The notes under the pieces are model-generated. The model did no database searches and had not been told where the DNA came from. It saw only the letters and a list, made by a program, of their open reading frames with translations. A program made the position numbers and the translations under genes. DNA of 64,000 bases from Spirodela intermedia (lineage: Eukaryota > Streptophyta > Magnoliopsida > Alismatales > Araceae): positions 3,431,878 to 3,495,877 of the forward strand of contig LR746264.1 of NCBI GenBank assembly GCA_902729315.2, written 5' to 3'. Position 1 is the stretch's first letter; every line of letters starts with the position of its first letter. This document shows positions 1-13,099 of this stretch, in pieces.

Positions 1-851
1 GAAGACTATTTTAGTTGGAGGCTCAGAAGTGTTCGCACTCTTGCGAGGACCAGCGTGCGCAGTTAGTGAAATCCTCGGCAACTCCTCTTGTAAGCGTAGA
101 ACATGAAATATGGAGTCAAAGGGGAGTTAATAGGAGGTCTGTAGCTATCAGGACACCCATCGGTGCCCCGGATTTGACTTCTCAAACACATTACAGGGGC
201 ACCTGATTTAGGCTATCACAAAGCAATAACTCTTCGATGTCGCTTTATGGTATTTATTGAGGATTATAACATTTATTCAAGTAGTAATGGCATTAATTTC
301 CTCTTTATGTCTGTCTATCTGTTAATATATCTATCTCAATCGCTTCTGAATTTTTTTAAATTGTTACTTTTCTATAGTCATGAATATTACGTGTATGGTT
401 CCACAGAACTTTTAATATGCTAAGGGACCAATTGAAATCGTGAATTTAGAGGTGGTAAGTAATCTTGAGATGGTATTGTTTGTACCCAAGAATGGAGGCC
501 CTTGAAGAGTGGCAGCAGATAGGCAAATGGGGCCATGTAACTTATTCAAGAGCCAAGGTCTCCTCCAAATGTTTTTCTCTAGAAACCTAATAAAAAAATC
601 TGAAAAGGCTTGTTCGCCACTTCCTTTGTTCATACAATCCTTGATCAAGTCTTCAACAGCAAAAAATTATAGACATGAATGTCAACAAATTATGTGCTAA
701 CTCGCTGGTAAGCCCATAGTCGAAAGAACAAGTGGGCCACATATTCTTCAAACTTTGGCTTCAAAATTTGAACTAGAAAGAAAAACAATCTTGGTATGTA
801 ATAAGGTACTCTCTGGTCTTTAAAAGGATCCACTTGGAACATTGCCCCCCC

Positions 852-882
<31 letters not shown>

Positions 883-1130
883 GCTTCTCTCTTCAATATT
901 TTGGACTAGGATTCCAAGGGGTTCATTTGAAGTATCTTTTCTTGACTTATCATTGGGCCTTCAAATGCATTGCAACTTATAGAACACAACTCATCATTTA
1001 TGGCCTCATGTGTGCTGAGCAGTTTTGGATTCGTGAACCATTGATAGATTGCTTTATGCATCTAATATTGTCGCAGCTCACTCATCGCAGGATTTAGTTT
1101 ATCTGATGACGTGGCTCGCTGAACACTATT
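1..1130. repeat. FUT 3'-flank repeat unit, copy 1
   Basis: Positions 1-540 recur almost unchanged at 23,919-24,458. Positions about 540-1,060 resemble the flanks that precede the other FUT copies (30,540-31,060, 46,490-46,990 and 54,270-55,340), including the CT tract and the following conserved stretch. No gene is supported here; the small open frames are not conserved between copies. It marks the left edge of another cluster unit, and the unit probably continues left of the window. Confidence 0.75.
851..882. repeat. (CT)n microsatellite
   Basis: About 32 bases of CT dinucleotides with one interruption. The same tract sits at the same place in the flank units of genes C, D and E (30,847, 46,781 and 55,154), so it is an ancestral part of the unit. 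Confidence 0.9.
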
Positions 1131-1659
1131 GGATGACACCGCACTCCTGATGGCTGCCCTGAAATGCATGAGAAGCTTTAGTCTACATCAAAAATATTTC
1201 GACAATTGAGCTGAATATAAATCAAAGTTACGATATGCTAGCAGAAATCTCTTCTCCCAAAATAAAATAATGTCTAGGACTATCTTAGGAGAAGGTAAAA
1301 AGGTTGTTCACCCTTGTGCACACATGTGTATACAATGCTCCTTGCTCCATGATTGGTTGGCCATGAGGACATGGTAGGAGAGTGAAGCACACATGTGTGA
1401 AGTGAGTCTTTTGTCACTCAAGTCTAGCTTGTGGCTTCCCTAGTTTGAGTCTACCCACTCGACCGCAGCACGCTTCTAAGTCAGCTGCCGAATGCCAACT
1501 TGCCAGCATACGATGATATTTTTATCTTTTATTTTTCTAAATAATCAAAAATTATGCTAAATATTTTAACTTTATAATTATAAAATTAATTTTTTTTCTT
1601 ATATTTATTCTATAAGCTAATCCACAAAAATAAAATAATAAAACTAATTAAAACACAAA
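1131..1659. other. Spacer without a recognisable gene
   Basis: AT-rich spacer between the flank repeat and FUT relic F1. It holds only short open frames with no recognisable domain. The part of F1 that should encode its C-terminus is missing here, replaced by unrelated AT-rich DNA. Confidence 0.5.
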
Positions 1660-1965
1660 AATCTAGCTTTAACATGGTCCCAATAAATACTTTGAATCTT
1701 GTCCACGTTGTTAGATGTAGAGTCATAACAATAATGTCCTTAATCTTTTTTCTCTTGGTCACAACTTGGGTGTTCAAGTCAATCTCTAGTAGTAGCTTCT
1801 CCATCATGAGGTAATTGATGACTTGGGTTAAGACATTCTCGAACGGAAAGTTGTTGTGGTCAAAGATCTTGATTTGTATCCCCAACCTTTGCTTGCTTGT
1901 GGCTAAGTGTGGTAATACCTAGTGACCATCCCCTAGACCTTGTTGTGGGCTAGAGAAGGTATCGG

Positions 1966-2386
1966 TGTTAAAATTAATCTTAATGTAGACAATTGTATAT
2001 GAATTATATATTATGAGGTTATGGTTGAGTTAATTGCAGTTAAAATGATTCATAAAAGTTGAAGTATTTGAGATTATAATGTCTATTAAGTAAAGGCATA
2101 AATATAAATATTTATAGAGACCAAGTTTTATTCTAATTTTATGATGGACTAAATGAGAAAAAGACATAAAAAGGTAAATCACTTATTATCTGTAAATAGG
2201 AGGTCATGGTATTAGGTCACCAATTGAGAGTCACTCTTGGAGTATCTCATCTATCTTTGAGTAAGTTATTAGATAACTCTTCTATATTGATTCAAAAGGC
2301 CAACTCCATTTTTAGTGTCTTCATAGGTTTAGGTATGACTTCTAATCCATTATCATTCCATTTATTATTCTGCACTATCTCAACAC
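1966..2386. mobile_element. Short insertion in F1, possible solo LTR
   Basis: About 420 bp interrupts homology to the FUT exon: homology stops after ...gagaaggtatcgg and resumes at gagaggtggtggaac. The insert begins TGTTA and ends near CTCAACA, as an LTR would, but I see no clean target-site duplication and no internal retroelement sequence. A small solo LTR is the simplest reading; a MITE-like element is not excluded. Confidence 0.5.
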
Positions 2387-2642
2387 TAGAGAGGTGGTGG
2401 AACATTGCCTCCATCTTTTGTAATAGCTAGGAGAGCTTTGGCTCAAAGACAAAGTTTAAGAATAGGGCTACATCATAGTAAACTTTCAGCCTCACCAAGA
2501 GCCAAGGGACTCATTGTAAGGCCCTTTGGTCCTTCTCAAAGAAGAAATAAACATCCTCCTACGTGAAGTCACCATCTACGTGTAGATGGACGATAGAGGA
2601 TAGACAATACCCTTGTCTTTCACCAGATTGTTGTAACACAGT

Positions 2643-4335
2643 AGATAAGTCTTTATTATCATGAGTTAATAATTAGTAAATAATATAGTTTTAGCCTTAA
2701 CTCATGATAAATAGATTTATATTTATGTTAAAGTGTGAAAAGTGGTTTTCAGTTGATTAATGTGAATTTTTGGGTAATTATGTGATTTTATACAAATTTA
2801 TATGATTTTTATAGTCTTACTTTTGAGATAAATGAAGAAAAATAAATAAAATAAAATAAAATAAATAAAATGAGGGGGACCCGCCGACTAGTTGGGTCCA
2901 CAAGCGGGTTAGAAGTGCAGTCGGAGAGTAGCCGCGAGCAGGGGCTTGAGTGGTTGGGACCGATAGGGGCACGTGTGCACCACTCCCCTTCCACATCATC
3001 GGTGGCTAGCCGACTATGAGGCAAAGAGTGATCGTACATGCGCGAGAAAGGGACTTGCTTTCAAATGTAATATTACTATATATTCGCCTGAAACTTCAGT
3101 ACACAAGCAATGTGGGATTAAACTCACGTCACACCTTCCTTAGAAAAGGGCAAGCAACTGACACAGGTTCAAATCCTCCCGAAGCCAAAACTCATATTTT
3201 TATCTAATTATCGTGACTTTCTTGCAGATCATCGGTGAAAGATTAAGCAACTAGAATCGTTGGATCATCGGCAAAAATCTCGTCAAATGCAATTCGCAGA
3301 GTATTGTTACTAAAATTGTTGAACGATTCGCGATAAAAGGATTGTGAATCCATTGAGTAGAGCATCTTTGATTGATCGACGAACAAGCTATTGTCGGAAA
3401 GAAGACGATCCGCCGGGAGATGAGTCGCCACCTCCTAAGAGCATATCGGATGCGATGAAGAGCCTCCTCTTGTTGTGCGGACCTGAGGATGAAGCTCGCT
3501 GACATGTGCCCCACCTCCATCCAGCTCCTCTCCGTCGGGTGACAGCTGCCAAAGAGCCGCAAAGTCACCGTTTTTCCACTCCGCCGGGTGATAGTTGCTA
3601 GAGAGTTGCAAAGTCGCCATTTTTTGCTCCGTCGGGTGACAGCCATTAGAAATGATTCAATGACCCATTTCATTGATCTCTAGACTTTACAAAGAGATCT
3701 AGAGATTGCCCACGTCATCTTTATCTAAGGAGAGTCTTTAAGGCTGTGGACACTGCATGACGATCCTCCTGAATGCTTAGGATTCCAGTGCATTGCCGAT
3801 GCATTGCCGCCGCGACGTTGGAACTCTGTTTTCTTGCTTTCAACTTAATTTTCAATTCATTTAGTGATACTTTGTGTGATTTAAATTTACCAAGATATAC
3901 TTCATTCAATTAGGATTCTTCTAATTTTTACAGATCTTAATTTGATCATTTAAATCGTCTGTAATCGCTTATGTAAGAATCGCCAAGTGGAACTCTATTT
4001 TCACCCGATTTGCATTCGCTAGGCACTGATGTCATCCTGACATCCGCATCCTTAATTTCCTTTTTCGTGAATTTTAAATATATTTTCTTTTCATTTTCTA
4101 GTATAAAATTTATAGAAAATAGTATTATTTGAGGAAAATTCTGAATAATTACTAGATATTATATAACATTCTTGTGATCAACTTGAAAAATTATTGCTAT
4201 TTTTGGAAGTTTTATTGAATTATACTTGATATATTTGTTCAGAAATACTTCTAAATATCTAAAAATTCAAAATTTCTAGTTTTATTAATTTTAAATTTAC
4301 GTGATTTACTATATAATGACTAAGTCACATCAACA
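2643..4335 (+). mobile_element. Solo LTR, Ty3/gypsy family G, inserted in F1
   Basis: A roughly 1.69-kb sequence starting gataagtctttattatcatg and ending near gactaagtcacatcaaca. It matches the LTR at 39,770-40,832, which is followed by a primer-binding site and gag, so this is a solo LTR of that family. FUT coding homology breaks at its left end and resumes at its right end. It contains a GGTTCAAATCC motif (3,166-3,176) resembling a Pol III B box. Inverted relatives lie at 5,340-6,703, 8,428-9,832 and 39,202-39,769. Confidence 0.8.
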
Positions 4336-4825
4336 ATGTCCCATCAATTGAAGTAAAAGTTTTTTTATGGGAAGACCTTGAGAATCAGTGAGGAAGCCTC
4401 TGGCAAAGGTTTACAAAAGAGCTTAGAGAAATCCCTCCCCCTATCGATGAGGAAGACATTGTTTGTGACCAGGACATAGAGGTATAATGATGCGAGAGAC
4501 ATTATTTTGTTTTCTTGGCTAGAGAAGGGCATCCACAAGAGGTACTTACACTCTTCTACTTTTCTAGTGGCATTGTAGCCTATTAGGAGCTGCATGGTTT
4601 TCTTGTGGGTGCCAATTTGAGGTGCACATGTTTGGTGTTGATCCTCGTACTAGTAGAGCTTTTGCATGAGGTAAGCTGAAGGTTTGTAGGGGGATGGGTG
4701 GCAGTAGTTGACCGTCTCATACCTACTTTAACAAGAGTCCTCGTCAATGTCAAAAGTGAGACAGCCACTGAGGTACTTGTTTCTTGGTACATCAAAGCCC
4801 CCAATAGAGGTTCCTACTCTGAAAC

Positions 4826-5339
4826 CTACCACCAGCCACATAATCTGAAATTACCTACGGATGAGAAAAGATTGATTAAAATTAGTCATTTTCCATAAAG
4901 TTAACACTCAAATGCTCTTGTTTGAAGAGGTGTTGTGTCATATCACTACATGCCAAAGACTGAATGATGTAGAGAGAGAGGGAGAGAGAGAGAGAGAGAG
5001 AGAGAGATATTGGGTACTATAGAATTATAAATAGAAAAAGGGAAACTAAACATGTGTTACAGAAGTAGAAAGTGTTATCATAGTAAAATTGATGGCATGC
5101 TTTTAAGAAGAAAATAAGAGATAGATGGACATAGATCAATATGCATATGTGTCAAGTATTTACAAGGGGAAATTACAATCACACAGATAGAAGGGGATGA
5201 GTAATAAATTATATTTAGGTCAATACTAATAGATAGATATGTGAGTTTAAATCAAGGTAAACATATGTACATCTATACATGTGTGTAGAGAGATAGAGAT
5301 AGAGAGAGAGAGAGAATGAGAACAAGTGTTGAGATGATT
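4826..5339. repeat. GA-rich spacer, microsatellites
   Basis: AT-rich spacer with (GA)n at about 4,972-5,007 and a second GA tract near 5,290-5,314. GA tracts occupy the intron near the donor in the intact FUT paralogues, so the first may be the remnant of F1's intron. No coding potential was seen. Confidence 0.55.
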
Positions 5340-6703
5340 TCCTTGATTAAATTAAGATCTGTAAAAGCTAGAAGAATCATAATTGAATGAAATATAGCTT
5401 GGTAAATTTAAATCACATAAATTATCACTAAATGAAGTAGAAATTAAGTTGAAGGCAAGAAAACAGAGTTCCGACGTAACGACAACAATACGTCGGTGAT
5501 GCATTAGAATCTTAAGTGTTCGGGAGGATCGTCATATAGTGTCTATGGCCTCGAAGGCTCTCTTTGGACAAGGACGATGTGAGTAATCTCCAGATCTCCT
5601 TGTGAAGTCTAGAGATCAATAAAATGGGTCGTTGAATCGTCTCTGGTGGTTGTTACTCGGCAGAGTAGAAAAATGATGACTTTGCAGCTCTCTAGTGGCT
5701 GTCACCCAATAGAGAGGAGCAAGATAGAGGTGGGGCACATGTCAAGGAGCTTCATCCTTAGGTCTATGTAATAAAAGGAGGCTCTTCAGTACATTCGGTA
5801 TGCTCTTAAGGGGTGGCGACTCGTCTCTTGACAAATCGTCCTCTTTCCAATGATGGCTTATTTGTCGATCAATTAGAGATGATTTACTCAATGGATTCAT
5901 GATCCTTTTATCGTAAATTTTTCAATAATTTTAGTAACAATTCTCTGCGAATCACATTGATGAGATTTTTGCCGATGATCTAGTGATTTTGGCAGCTTAA
6001 TCTTTCACTGATGATCTGCAAAATAGTCGCGATAATCAAATAAAAATACAAGTTTTGGCTCTAGGAGGATTTGAACCTATGCCAGTTGCTTGTGTGCATA
6101 AGAGAGATTGAAATAAATACTCTAATGCCCTTATCAAGTGATATCATCATGGTATATCTCTATTATAACTAAAGAGTAGTTTAAGTATTAAAATCTTTGA
6201 AGTCTTTCAAGAGAAGGTGTGACATGGGTTTAGTCTCACATTGTTTGTGCACCAAAGTTTTGAGAGAATAAATAGTCATATCACATTTACAAGTAATGAG
6301 TTCTTTTCTCCTACATGTACGATCACTCTTTGTCTCACAGTTAGCTGACCACTAGTGACGTGAAAAGGGAGTGGCACACACATGCCCCCATTAGTCCTTA
6401 TTGCTCAAGCCTCTGCTCATGGCTCCCCTTAACTACGCTTCCGACCCGCTTGCGAGCCCGATTGGCTGGTGGGTTCCTCCTTTTTGCTATATTTTAATTT
6501 TAATTTTTTTCTTCATTTATGTAAAAAATAGGACTATAAAAATCATATAAATTCATATAAATTCATATAATCAGGAAAAAATTCATATTAATCAACTGAA
6601 AACTATTTTTCACAATTTAACACAAATATAAGTTTATTTATCATGAGTTAAGGTTAAAACTATATTATTTACTAATTATTAACTCTTGATAATGAAAACT
6701 TTT
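5340..6703 (-). mobile_element. Truncated gypsy family G LTR, inverted
   Basis: Reverse complement of the LTR at 2,643-3,960, with the distinctive AATTATCACTAAATGAAG stretch near 5,418 and the terminal ...ttaactcttgataatg at about 6,690. The LTR 3' part is missing at the left end. The right end abuts a copia LTR at 6,704, so it probably inserted into, and truncated, that LTR. Confidence 0.75.
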
Positions 6704-6886
6704 CAAGTTCTCACAGGGGGTTAGAAGAATTATATGAACTATCATATTGAAACCCGAAGTTATAATAACATTTATATGGCACACTCCATAAATATGTCAT
6801 TTATTTTTTAAATACCTCTTAACATTTTATATTGTATTATATCTAATGAGTTAGTTAAAGTCAATCAATGGAGTTTGACTCCAACA
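6704..6886 (-). repeat. Copia 3' LTR (truncated)
   Basis: Matches the right-hand LTR at about 15,212-15,385, with shared landmarks such as gagttaattaaagtcaatcaatg and the terminal ...ctccaaca. On the element strand it begins TGTTGGAGTC. The remainder is lost at the junction with the inverted gypsy LTR ending at 6,703. Confidence 0.75.
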
Positions 6887-6899
6887 ATCTCCAACTTGA
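6887..6899 (-). other. Copia polypurine tract
   Basis: Directly upstream of the 3' LTR on the minus strand the sequence reads TCAAGTTGGAGAT followed by TGTTGG. This is the usual copia AAGTGGGAGAT-TGTTGG junction with small changes, and it fixes the LTR edge at 6,886. Confidence 0.7.
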
Positions 6900-8427
6900 C
6901 TTTATCTAACCTTATTTATATTAGATAGTTATGTTGAGTGACCACAATTTCAAATTCTTAAGAATAATAGCTTTCTTTGATAATAACATCTCTCATAAAT
7001 ACTAGTAAAGAATGATATATCACTAAATATGTATGTCATTTCTATATATTAAAATACTCATGCTTAATGTTAAAATCAAACAACTTATGTGGTATAAAAC
7101 TTTATGAATAAACTCATAATGTTTTGACAAAAAATCATGACTTTTATTCCATTTATTTATCTAATGATAAATGATGGTTCATTATGAACTGACACACAAA
7201 AATCAAACTAAAAGTGATATCACATAATACATCAATGTATAAATAAAACTTAAGACACATTATGAAAGGAACTAATTAAACCTATATTACAAACATGTCC
7301 ACTATAGGTACTAGGTGGAGGTGACTTTGTAAGAGGGTCAACTAGTATAAAATTAGTCTCAATGTGCTCAATAGACAATAATTGATCTCTTATTCTCTCC
7401 TTCACAACTAAGAACTTGACCTCTATGTACTTACATGCACTTGAACTCTTGATGTTGTTGAAGAACTTAACTACAACTTCATTATCACAATATAGTCATT
7501 TGGGCTTCTATTTAAAGTCCACAACTCTTGATGTGCAATGAAGTTCTTTATCTCTTTAACTTGTGAAGATGTGTGAAAACAAGTTACATAGCTTCCATTA
7601 TAAATGTTGCTGGTGTCTTTTACTTTAGTACTAGATCATAAAACAATTCCACTAACAAGTGTGAAATTATAGTTGGATGTAGACTTTTAAACAGCTAAAC
7701 ATCCAACAAAGTTTGAGGTAGAGAATCCAATGACCTCTAATTAATTTGTTGACCTATATATGCACATTAGATCTTTTGTTCCTTGTAAATATTGCATAAC
7801 CTTCTTTGTAACTTGTTAATGTGTGATTCTTATATCACTTTGATATCTTCTTATGTATCTAGTTACAAATGTTCAATCAAGTTTACATATTTGTGTATAG
7901 TTGAGAGAACCAATTACATCAAAGGTTTTTCCTTCATTGGAAGTCTCTCTACATCCGAATGAGGACCTTGCAACTTAGTTTGTCTCTTTTGACAATAAGG
8001 GCTTTACTAGGAGAACAATTTTTCTTTGAAACTTCTTCAACACATTTGATATGTCAAAAAAACCTTTGAGACAGCTCAAACATGCCTAAGGACCTATCAA
8101 GTGAATCTTTATTCTAATTACATAATGAGCTTCACCCATGTCTTTCATATCAAAGTTTTCAAATAGTAAATACTTGATTTCCTTTAACAAATTATGTTTT
8201 GAACTAGTAAGTAGAATATCATTGACACATAGCACAAGCAATATCCATTCGCTCCCACTTTACTTTACGTATATATATTGACTAAAAATATTTTTTTGAA
8301 ACCTAAAGTTCATGATAACTTCATTAAATTTGAAGTACAATTATCTTGAAACCTACTTTTGTTTATACATAGATTTCTTCAACTTACAAATCATAGGTTT
8401 TTTACATTTAACCTCAAATTTTTAAGG

Positions 8428-9832
8428 TTACTTGACATGGTTTAATTGTTGTATATTAAATCATAAAAATTTAAAAATTTTAAAACTAGAAAATATCAAT
8501 TTTTAGATTTTTAAAAGTATTTCAGATTAAAATATCTTAATTATAATTTGATAAAAGGTATAAAAATAGTGATAATTTTTCAAGTCTATCACAAAGATAT
8601 ATTAGAGAATCTTTTACAATTTTTCTCAAAGAATACTATTTTTTATAATTTTTGGACTAAATGATCAAGATAAAGTATATTTAAGAATTTATGAAAAGAA
8701 AAATTCAGGTGCTTACATCAAGATGATGTTAGTACCTAACAAATGTCAATTTAGGTAAAAATAAAGTTCTACCTAATAATTATTATGTAAACAATTACAA
8801 ATAATTCAATAGATCAAAGTGAGATTTAGAAACATCAAAGGAATCATAATTGACTAAAGAAGAGTTTAAAATTTGAAATCACACAAATCTCACTAATTTA
8901 AATATTAATAAAGTTTAAAATACGGAAAAGAAATTTTCAGCATGATAGTGGCAACAATTAGAATTTTGAGTGTTGAGGGAATTTCATGAGATGTCCACAA
9001 CCCTAGAGGCCTTATTGGATATACATGATGTGGGCAATATCTAAATCCTCTTGCAAAGTTTAAAAATTGATAATAGAGGTCATTGAAGTGTCTCCATTAG
9101 CTGTCACTTGGTGAAGTGGAAGTTTGGCGGCAATAGGTTCTCCGAGGGCTATCACCTGATGAAGATGAGCTGAATAAAGGGGAGGCGTATCTCAGGGAGC
9201 TTCTTCTTCAAGTTTGTGCAGTGAGGAAGGCTTGTATCGTATTCGGTATGCCTTGAAGAGATGGTGACTCATTTCTTAGAAGATCATCCTATTCTCAATA
9301 ATAATATATTTGTCGATCAATTAGAAATGACTTTCTAGATGAATTTGTCATCTTTTTATCTAGACTCATTCATTAGTTGGTAATGATGATTTGTGAATGT
9401 CATTGTCAAAATTTTTATTGATGATTGAGTAATTCTGGTGTCTTGACCATTGACTCCCATTCTGTAGAAAAATCTTGAGTTAAATAGATAAAAATTATAA
9501 ATTTTGGCTTAGGTGGGATTTAAACCTTGGTCAGTCACTTGGTTGCATGAGAGAGGGTCAATAAAAGACCAAAATATCCTTGAAATAGTGAACTCATGAT
9601 CACATTTTCTTTTAATATCATATGAATATTTTTGACATTATTTCTATGTTTTATTTTTCTTTGTTTTAACTCGAAAACATAAATAAAAACATCATATAAA
9701 GTCATATAATTAATTAAAAAATGGCATTAATTATATAAAAACCCTTTATCTTGATTTAACATAAATATAAGACTATTTATCATGAATCAATATATAATAT
9801 ATATTATTAATTAATTATTAACTCATGATATT
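8428..9832 (-). mobile_element. Solo gypsy family G LTR nested in copia RT, inverted
   Basis: The sequence from ...acatggtttaattgttgtatattaaatcat to ...attattaactcatgata is the reverse complement of the family G LTR, more diverged than the copy at 2,643. Copia RT reading stops on one side and continues on the other, so it inserted into the older copia element. It retains landmarks of the LTR middle (tttctcaaagaatactatttttta near 8,620). Confidence 0.75.
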
Positions 9833-10459
9833 ACTACATGTACATTTCTTCTTTTAACTCATCATTTAGTAAGTACACTTTCACGATTATTTGATGTAAC
9901 TCTAAATAAAATGAGCTACTAAAGCCATGACCATCCTTAATGAGTCTTTAGATGAAACATGAGAAAAGTCTCATAATAGTCTATACTTTCTCGATGTGAA
10001 ACCTTTTGCCACAAGTCTAGCCTCATATCGTTCAACTAAATTATTCGAATTTATTTTTATCTTATAGATTCATTTACAACCAACTAATTTCTTTCCCAAA
10101 GGTAATTTAATGGTTTACCAAACTTGATTGCGATTCATCGAAACAAGCTCATCCTTCATAACTCACAACTAGTGGTTAGATTTCACACTATTCATGGCTT
10201 GTGAAAAATCTGATGAGGTTATTTGTCTCTTGACTCATGTCTTCACCAAATAAATATATCATAAGAGTTTTAATCATCAAAAAAAGCAACTAAATTAAGT
10301 AAAAATGCTAAATCAGGTTTTTAATTACATCACATAAATTCTTAGTTTAAATATGCATTTTATCTCTTCTAACCTACACTTGAGTAAAAAGTTTAAAGTT
10401 ACACTCATTAGACAAATCATTTATTGGTGAAAAATGTGTATTTATAATTCTTGGAAATC

Positions 10460-11490
10460 TTCTTAATTTAATTACAAAATGGCTACAGAAGAAAGCCCCC
10501 TCTATTGGAGAAGGCGCCCAATAACTAGCTTCAGTAATGGGCGAAGGAAGAAGATTGGAAAGAAGCCCAATATAAGGCCCATTGTGAAGAATGAAAAGGG
10601 GGATCGGCAGAGGAGCAAGGGCACAGAGGGTCCCCCCCTATTCGTGGGGTCCGTGGGGTGACATAGCAGGCCAGCACAGAAGGCAGAGAGGGTTGATGAC
10701 GGCAACGGTATGGCGACGACGACAACATGCATGCGAGTTTTCCCTCATCTCCTGGGTGACACAGTAGAGAAGTGGTAGCAAGCAGTGAGATGGTGTTGCT
10801 GTGGCAACCTGTAGCACGAAGGAGACTATGAAATCCAGCAACATCAATGAAATCTCCTGCTGAGTGACAGGTGGAGGTGAAATCTGTGGTGGTAGCATGC
10901 ACAACAGATGGATACCAGCGGCAACAAGCAAGGCTGTAATCCCAAGAAATCTCCTCTCCCTCCACATGACCTGCGGAGATTGGCTGAGTAGTGAACATGG
11001 AACTTGAGTTTAGTTAACGCTACTTCAAGCTTGTTTCATGGATCTACCTTCACTTTATGTTTTATTAGTGATGTGGGTGACATGCACACAATAGAGTTGA
11101 TTGTTAGTTTCTTTCTTTTTAATTTGTTTGATTTTAAAACATTGTGTCTGTGTTCAGAACCCCTACATCGTCTTGTCTCTGCCTTTGTCTGACAGACATG
11201 GAGGAGATTCGATGCTGATCTTATTCATAGTTTAACTCCATGGGCAAATGGTTTCTTTATTTTTAGTATTGTGGTTGAATGTAGTTATTTAAATCTCTCT
11301 CTCTCTCTCTCTCTCCTCTTTCATTTTCCTTCACGGTTGTTATGAGTAGATTATGTAGTAGAGAGAAAAAAATTGTCATTTAAATTGATAACCATACCTA
11401 AGGACCGATTTGAACCCACAAGAACGTATAATTTTAATTTCTATCTTGAGTTCAGTTAAAAAGATTAAAATTGACATCTTCTAATTCAAT
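10460..11490. other. Unassigned insertion within the copia element
   Basis: This roughly 1-kb stretch is more GC-rich than the surrounding copia DNA and has no retroelement homology that I recognise. The longest open frame is a minus-strand one of 155 codons (10,531-10,998) with no recognisable domain. A CT tract lies at about 11,296-11,314. It could be a captured gene piece or part of another element. Confidence 0.4.
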
Positions 11491-13099
11491 GATTAAAAGT
11501 TGAATCAGCCTCTTGTATTTCATGTATATCTTGATCAATTAGATTTATAATAACCTCATATGATTGTTCATGTGGTTGTTCTTGAGTGCATATATTTACC
11601 CCATAAATGGTCTTTTATTAGAATAACATATGGTAAGTAGACCTCTGTCTCTTGAGTGAGAAAAAATCACTGACCTCAGTGGAAACCTAATGAGCTATAG
11701 TGATGTCTTCTTGAAAATCTTCAAGAATAAAGTTTCAAAGGATACTCCCACTAACACAATCATCTCTCAAAAAGACAACTTTGATTAGTTTCAACTATTA
11801 TTGTGGTATACATAGGACTATAAATTTTATAACCTCTTGATTGCTTTGAGTAACTAATAAAGTAACCATTGAATGTCCTTAAATCCAAAGATTTCTCATG
11901 TGGGTTAAAAAGTTTAGCTTCAATTGAAAATCCTCAAATGTATATGTAGCCTAGAGTGTTTTTTCTAAGTCTATAACTAATAGGGAGTTTTCTTTATAGC
12001 CTTAGTGGTAACCTTATTTAGAATATGTATGTATGTCTTTAAAGCTTCACCCCACATTGAGACTAGTAATGTTGAGTGGCACATCATAGCCCTAACTATT
12101 TTTTAAGTGTCATATTTTGTCTTTCTATAACCCTATTCATGTTGGATATGCATCACATTGTGTACTAAGGTATTATGTTATTTTTCTTAAGAAATAATGC
12201 AAATGGTCTCAACATTTATTATTTCTCGTGTACCTACCATTATATTCTTCACCTCTATTAGATGTGACATACTTTAATAGGGTTTCTTAAACTTTTTCCT
12301 ACCTTAAACATGTTGAGGACTTACGATTTGTCATGAATGAGGTAAATATACATATACCTATAGTAGTCATCGACAAAAGTAATGAAATACTTTTGACCTA
12401 TAAAATAGGGTTCAAAAGGTCAACATACGTTAATATGAATCAAATCTAATGTCCTTTGACATTTTGTCATATTTTTCTTGTATTTTTTAATTTTTTACAC
12501 TTTTATACAATTAACAAAGGTCTGAAAGTTAGTGAAATCCAAAGATCTCAGAAGACATTCTTTTATTAATCTCTCCACCCTCTTTTGGGATATGTGTCAT
12601 AATTTTTTATGTTATAAATTGTTAGGGTTATTGTTAACTATGTTCCTTTTGTTAGAAAAAATTAGAGAAATAGTAAATTCTGAAGAAAAAACATTAAGCT
12701 TAAAAAATCCATTGATGATAGTTGTTTCAACACGAGTATTCCATTTCATTAAAGACATACTAGATGCCTAGAAAAAACATTATAATTGTCTTTAAATATT
12801 TAGTAATAGATATCAAGTTCCTCTAAAATGATGAAATATAAAAAAAATCATTAAATCAATAAATATTTCAAGTCCAAGGTAATTATGTAGTCACCCATTG
12901 AATTTACATGTGAATACATCCAATTGGTCAAAACAACAAAACTATTTACTCTCAGTTGAAGACCTCCTTACCAAAATCCCTTGCAAAGTACTTAAGATGT
13001 GTAGAGTGGCACACAAATCAATCTGTCAACTTGTGTTAGGAATAGAAGTAAAATTTGATTTATGACTTGTGACAAAAACAAAATTACATGAATTAAGTT

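Larger units (their letters stand above)
1660..4825 (-). pseudogene. GT37 fucosyltransferase relic F1, split by two insertions
   Basis: Three blocks read in order on the minus strand match the catalytic exon of genes C-E. Block 4,825-4,336 covers the exon 2 start through the nucleotide-binding region (the GLGNKI segment reads SSQENKI). Block 2,640-2,389 covers the middle (E-D-Q-R-A-L-like region). Block 1,965-1,660 carries the GIQIKIFDHNNFPFENV motif. The C-terminal roughly 150 residues, including the STFGY and MEPCFH motifs, are absent. Frameshifts and altered codons occur throughout. The gaps between blocks are filled by separate insertions at 1,966-2,386 and 2,643-4,335. No exon 1 was identified at its 5' side. 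It is dead and more diverged than the other copies, so it is an old member of the array. Confidence 0.85.

Noticed and set aside
15-206. 63-codon frame repeated identically at 23,931-24,122
   Set aside because: The identity reflects the near-identical flank repeat; no domain, and the frame is not conserved in the other flank units.
3166-3176. tRNA gene suggested by GGTTCAAATCC
   Set aside because: No cloverleaf, anticodon arm or acceptor stem could be drawn around it; it lies within an LTR.
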